Origin: SZUA-186 sp041552135
Lineage (GTDB): Bacteria > Pseudomonadota > Gammaproteobacteria > UBA9214
NCBI GenBank assembly: GCA_041552135.1
Contig: JBFELL010000133.1
Location: 1 to 8,211 of the forward strand
Direction: 5' to 3'
DNA length: 8,211 nt
In this document: positions 6,651 to 8,211 of the stretch, in pieces
Layout: every line of letters starts with the position of its first letter
Numbering within the stretch: position 1 is the stretch's first letter
Translations under genes and position numbers: made by a program
Notes under the pieces: model-generated
Told to the model about the DNA's origin: nothing
Seen by the model: the letters and a program-made list of their open reading frames with translations, nothing else
Database searches by the model: none

Positions 6651-7868
6651 TCAGGTCCGGTACTCGGCATTGATCCGCACATAGTCATAGGACAGGTCAC
6701 AGGTCCAGACCCGCTCGCTGGCATCACCGCGCCCGAGCAGGACACGGATGGTGATGTCCTCCCCGGACATGACCGCCTGACCCGCCGCCTCGGTATATCC
6801 GGTTGCCGGCTCTCCGCCGCGAATAATACAGACCTCGCCCAGGTAGATATCAATGCCCGCCAGGTCAAGTCCGGGCAAGCCACTGCGCCCTACCGCGGCC
6901 AGGATGCGGCCCCAGTTCGGGTCGCTGGCAAACAGCGCGGTCTTCACCAGGGGGGAATGGGCAATGGTGTAGGCCACCTGCAGGCATTCATCCGCCGTAC
7001 CTCCCTGCTCCACGACGACGGTCACGAACTTGGATGCCCCCTCGCCGTCACGCACGATGGCACGGGCAAGCTGCTCGCAGACATCCGCGATTACCGTCGA
7101 CAGCTGCTCGTAACGGCTGTCAGCACGGGCGACGGCCGGCAGACCGCTGCTGCCAGTGGCAACGAGTACGCAGGCATCATTGGTCGAGGTATCGCCATCC
7201 ACGGAGATGCGGTTAAATGACCTGGCCACGGCCGATTCCAGGCAGCCCTGCAGCAGTCCGGGCTCCATGGCGGCGTCGGTTGCAACGAAGGCCAGCATCG
7301 TTGCCATGTCGGGGCGGATCATGCCGGAGCCCTTTGCCATGCCGGTTACCGTGACGCTACGCCCGTCCAGCTGCAGTTGCGTGGACACAAGCTTGGGCAC
7401 CGTGTCAGTCGTCAGTATGCCGTGCGCGGCATCGTCCCAGCCGTCCTCCGAGAGCCCTGCCACCGCCACGGGCATGGCAGTTGCCATTTCCTCCATCGGC
7501 AGTGGTGCACCGATCACGCCGGTCGAAAACGGCAGCACCGATTCCGGCGGTGCCCCGACCAGTTCGCCCAGCAGCGAGCAACTCCGTTGCGCATCCCGCA
7601 TGCCCTGGTGACCGGTCCCCGCATTGGCGTTGCCGGAATTGACCAGCAGGTAACGGGTTTGCGTGGCCACAAGGTGCTGGCGGGCCAGCGTCACGGGGGC
7701 CGCGCAGAAGGCGTTGCGGGTAAACACGGCGGCACAGCTGGAGCCCGGCGCCATCTCCATGACAACCAGATCGCGCCGCCCGGGATGCCTGATGCCCGCG
7801 CAGGCAGTGCCGAGCCGGAAACCGGCGACCGGGTGGACTTTCGGGAGGGTGTCAGTTTTTCCAGTCAT
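6651..7868 (-). CDS. argJ: Glutamate N-acetyltransferase / ornithine acetyltransferase ArgJ
   Basis: ArgJ transfers the acetyl group from N-acetylornithine to glutamate in the recycling route of arginine synthesis; bifunctional forms also use acetyl-CoA. The precursor self-cleaves into two chains. From ATG 7868 the product has 405 residues, the normal length. It shows HPVAGFRLG (12-20), the oxyanion-hole STGVIG (115-120), KGSGMIRPDMATMLAF (179-194) with the cleavage site between A189 and the nucleophile T190, NRISVDGDTSTND (219-231), REGEG-like RDGEGASKFVTV (273-284), SDPNWGRILAAVGR (315-328) and the typical C-terminal INAEYRT. An in-frame ATG at 7943 exists, but the 25 extra residues are translated from a dispersed-type repeat, so 7868 is chosen. 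No good Shine-Dalgarno precedes it. Whether this enzyme is mono- or bifunctional cannot be read from the sequence. Confidence 0.96.
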   Translation of the reverse strand: MTGKTDTLPKVHPVAGFRLGTACAGIRHPGRRDLVVMEMAPGSSCAAVFTRNAFCAAPVTLARQHLVATQTRYLLVNSGNANAGTGHQGMRDAQRSCSLLGELVGAPPESVLPFSTGVIGAPLPMEEMATAMPVAVAGLSEDGWDDAAHGILTTDTVPKLVSTQLQLDGRSVTVTGMAKGSGMIRPDMATMLAFVATDAAMEPGLLQGCLESAVARSFNRISVDGDTSTNDACVLVATGSSGLPAVARADSRYEQLSTVIADVCEQLARAIVRDGEGASKFVTVVVEQGGTADECLQVAYTIAHSPLVKTALFASDPNWGRILAAVGRSGLPGLDLAGIDIYLGEVCIIRGGEPATGYTEAAGQAVMSGEDITIRVLLGRGDASERVWTCDLSYDYVRINAEYRT

Positions 7869-7880
7869 GGTCTGAAGGTA

Positions 7881-7913
7881 TTTCACCGCAAAGGCGCAAG
7901 GGACGCAAAGAAA
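7881..7913 (+). repeat. CGCAAAG-type repeat, argJ-proximal copy
   Basis: The run starts TTTCACCGCAAAGGCG and continues through GGACGCAAAGAAA. It is built from ACCGCAAAG-GCGCAAG-GGACGCAAAG units. I recognise this as the kind of CGCAAAG/CGCAGAG repeat found scattered in many bacterial genomes, often as inverted pairs. It begins 12 bases before the argJ start codon. A diverged copy lies in opposite orientation at 8111-8153. Confidence 0.6.
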
Positions 7914-8003
7914 TTCAGGCTTGAAAGTCCACTGCCCCCCCACACCTCATACAGGGTGTAGCGGGTCGCAGGGTATCTGCAGGCCCGGGGCACGATGCGG
8001 GGC

Positions 8004-8017
8004 GCCATGTACATGGC
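8004..8017. repeat. Perfect 14-base palindrome
   Basis: GCCATGTACATGGC reads the same on both strands. It lies in the middle of the gene-free stretch between argJ and secA, about 136 bases upstream of the argJ start. It could be a dimeric regulator site for argJ or an internal part of the repeat-bounded element. It has no loop and no following T run, so it is a poor terminator. Confidence 0.5.
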
Positions 8018-8045
8018 ATGTTAATTACGCGCAGATTCCCGCCTC

Positions 8046-8068
8046 GCGACTGTGCAGAGACAGGTCGC
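8046..8068. other. Imperfect hairpin inside the repeat-bounded stretch
   Basis: GCGACTGT (8046-8053) can pair with ACAGGTCGC (8060-8068) with one bulged G and a six-base loop. Neither strand has a T run after it. It is consistent with secondary structure in a small element, and nothing more can be claimed. Confidence 0.3.
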
Positions 8069-8110
8069 AGGAAAATGGAGCGGGGTTGTTACTGTTTCCT
8101 GTTTTCCTGT

Positions 8111-8153
8111 CTTCGTGCCCTTGGCGGCGCCGTCTGCCTCTCTGCGGTTATTT
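8111..8153 (-). repeat. CGCAGAG-type repeat, secA-proximal copy, inverted
   Basis: Read on the minus strand this begins TAACCGCAGAGAGGCAGACG and ends CCAAGGGCACGAAG. It shares the ACCGCA(A/G)AG start and a CAAGGG-ACG(C)AAAG/CACGAAG end with the copy at 7881-7913, in inverted orientation. It starts about 28 bases beyond the secA stop codon. The two copies are diverged, so this is an old or degenerate pair, not a fresh duplication. Confidence 0.55.
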
Positions 8154-8181
8154 TTTCCGCTGAAGCAACAGATACAATGGC

Positions 8182-8211
8182 TCAGCTCAGTTTGCCGTGG
8201 CAGTGCTTGTA
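8182..8211 (-). CDS. secA: Protein translocase ATPase SecA, last nine residues (cut by window edge)
   Basis: Reading the minus strand from base 8211 gives YKHCHGKLS and then TGA (8184-8182). This is the end of the conserved SecA C-terminal zinc-binding tail, whose Cys-x-Cys-x8-Cys-His pattern closes with KHCHGKL; the C-H pair seen here supplies the last two ligands, which in SecA contribute to SecB binding. SecA is the ATPase motor that pushes unfolded proteins through SecYEG. Only nine codons are visible, so the call rests on this short but distinctive tail and on the expected position of secA beside argJ and the yacG-zapD-coaE block. Other proteins carry similar SEC-C tails, but the location makes secA much the best choice. 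No terminator hairpin is evident in the 28 bases after the stop. Confidence 0.8.
   Translation of the reverse strand, partial: YKHCHGKLS

Larger units (their letters stand above)
7878..8165. mobile_element. Possible small non-autonomous element between secA and argJ
   Basis: The inverted CGCAAAG/CGCAGAG repeats bound about 270 bases that carry no recognisable gene. Just outside them lie two copies of CTGAAG in direct orientation (7872-7877 and 8160-8165), which could be a 6-base target duplication. Removing 7878-8165 would leave secA and argJ 25 bases apart, a normal operon spacing. The inside holds a perfect 14-base palindrome (8004-8017), an eight-pair hairpin (8046-8068) and a run of seven C (7935-7941). 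No transposase is visible. The repeats are unequal distances from the direct repeats (7 and 11 bases to the ACCGC cores), and a 6-base match can be chance, so the call is tentative. Confidence 0.35.

Noticed and set aside
6597..7220. 207-codon plus-strand frame across the end of argJ
   Set aside because: It is antisense to unmistakable ArgJ sequence and shows no motif of its own.
7914..8110. Remnant gene inside the repeat-bounded stretch
   Set aside because: Open frames here are short and I recognise no protein motif on either strand.

Overview
This window looks like a chromosomal segment of a gammaproteobacterium. It carries the conserved block pilB-pilC-pilD-coaE-zapD-yacG on the plus strand, facing argJ and the very end of secA on the minus strand. 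The combination of a type IV pilus assembly block, coaE, the FtsZ-associated protein ZapD and the zinc protein YacG next to secA is a gammaproteobacterial arrangement (E. coli keeps coaE-zapD-yacG-mutT-secA). The core is GC-rich. Genus cannot be named from this evidence.

Layout. Positions 1-651 hold the C-terminal half of a GT4-type glycosyltransferase, cut by the window edge and visibly poorer in GC than what follows. Positions 652-1014 are an AT-rich intergenic stretch with weak promoter-like motifs and no convincing gene. Positions 1015-4874 encode the pilus extension ATPase PilB, the inner-membrane platform PilC and the prepilin peptidase PilD. Positions 4882-6600 encode CoaE (last step of coenzyme A synthesis), ZapD (FtsZ bundling) and YacG (zinc-binding gyrase inhibitor), probably in the same transcription unit because all gaps are short. 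Two adjacent hairpins lie in the 50-base gap where yacG and argJ converge. ArgJ (arginine biosynthesis) runs on the minus strand from 7868 to 6651. Between argJ and secA lie 313 bases, nearly all occupied by a stretch bounded by inverted CGCAAAG/CGCAGAG-type repeats. The last 30 bases are the minus-strand end of secA, recognised from the tail YKHCHGKLS.

How the genes work together. PilB, PilC and PilD form the motor, platform and pilin-processing parts of one machine; no pilin gene (pilA) is visible beside them. The remaining genes are housekeeping functions (CoA, cell division, DNA gyrase control, arginine, protein export) whose proximity is conserved neighbourhood rather than one pathway.

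Most of the window is ordinary. The most unusual part is the repeat-bounded insertion between secA and argJ, flanked by a possible 6-base target duplication and containing a perfect 14-base palindrome. I found no evidence of a new defence, mobile or biosynthetic system.
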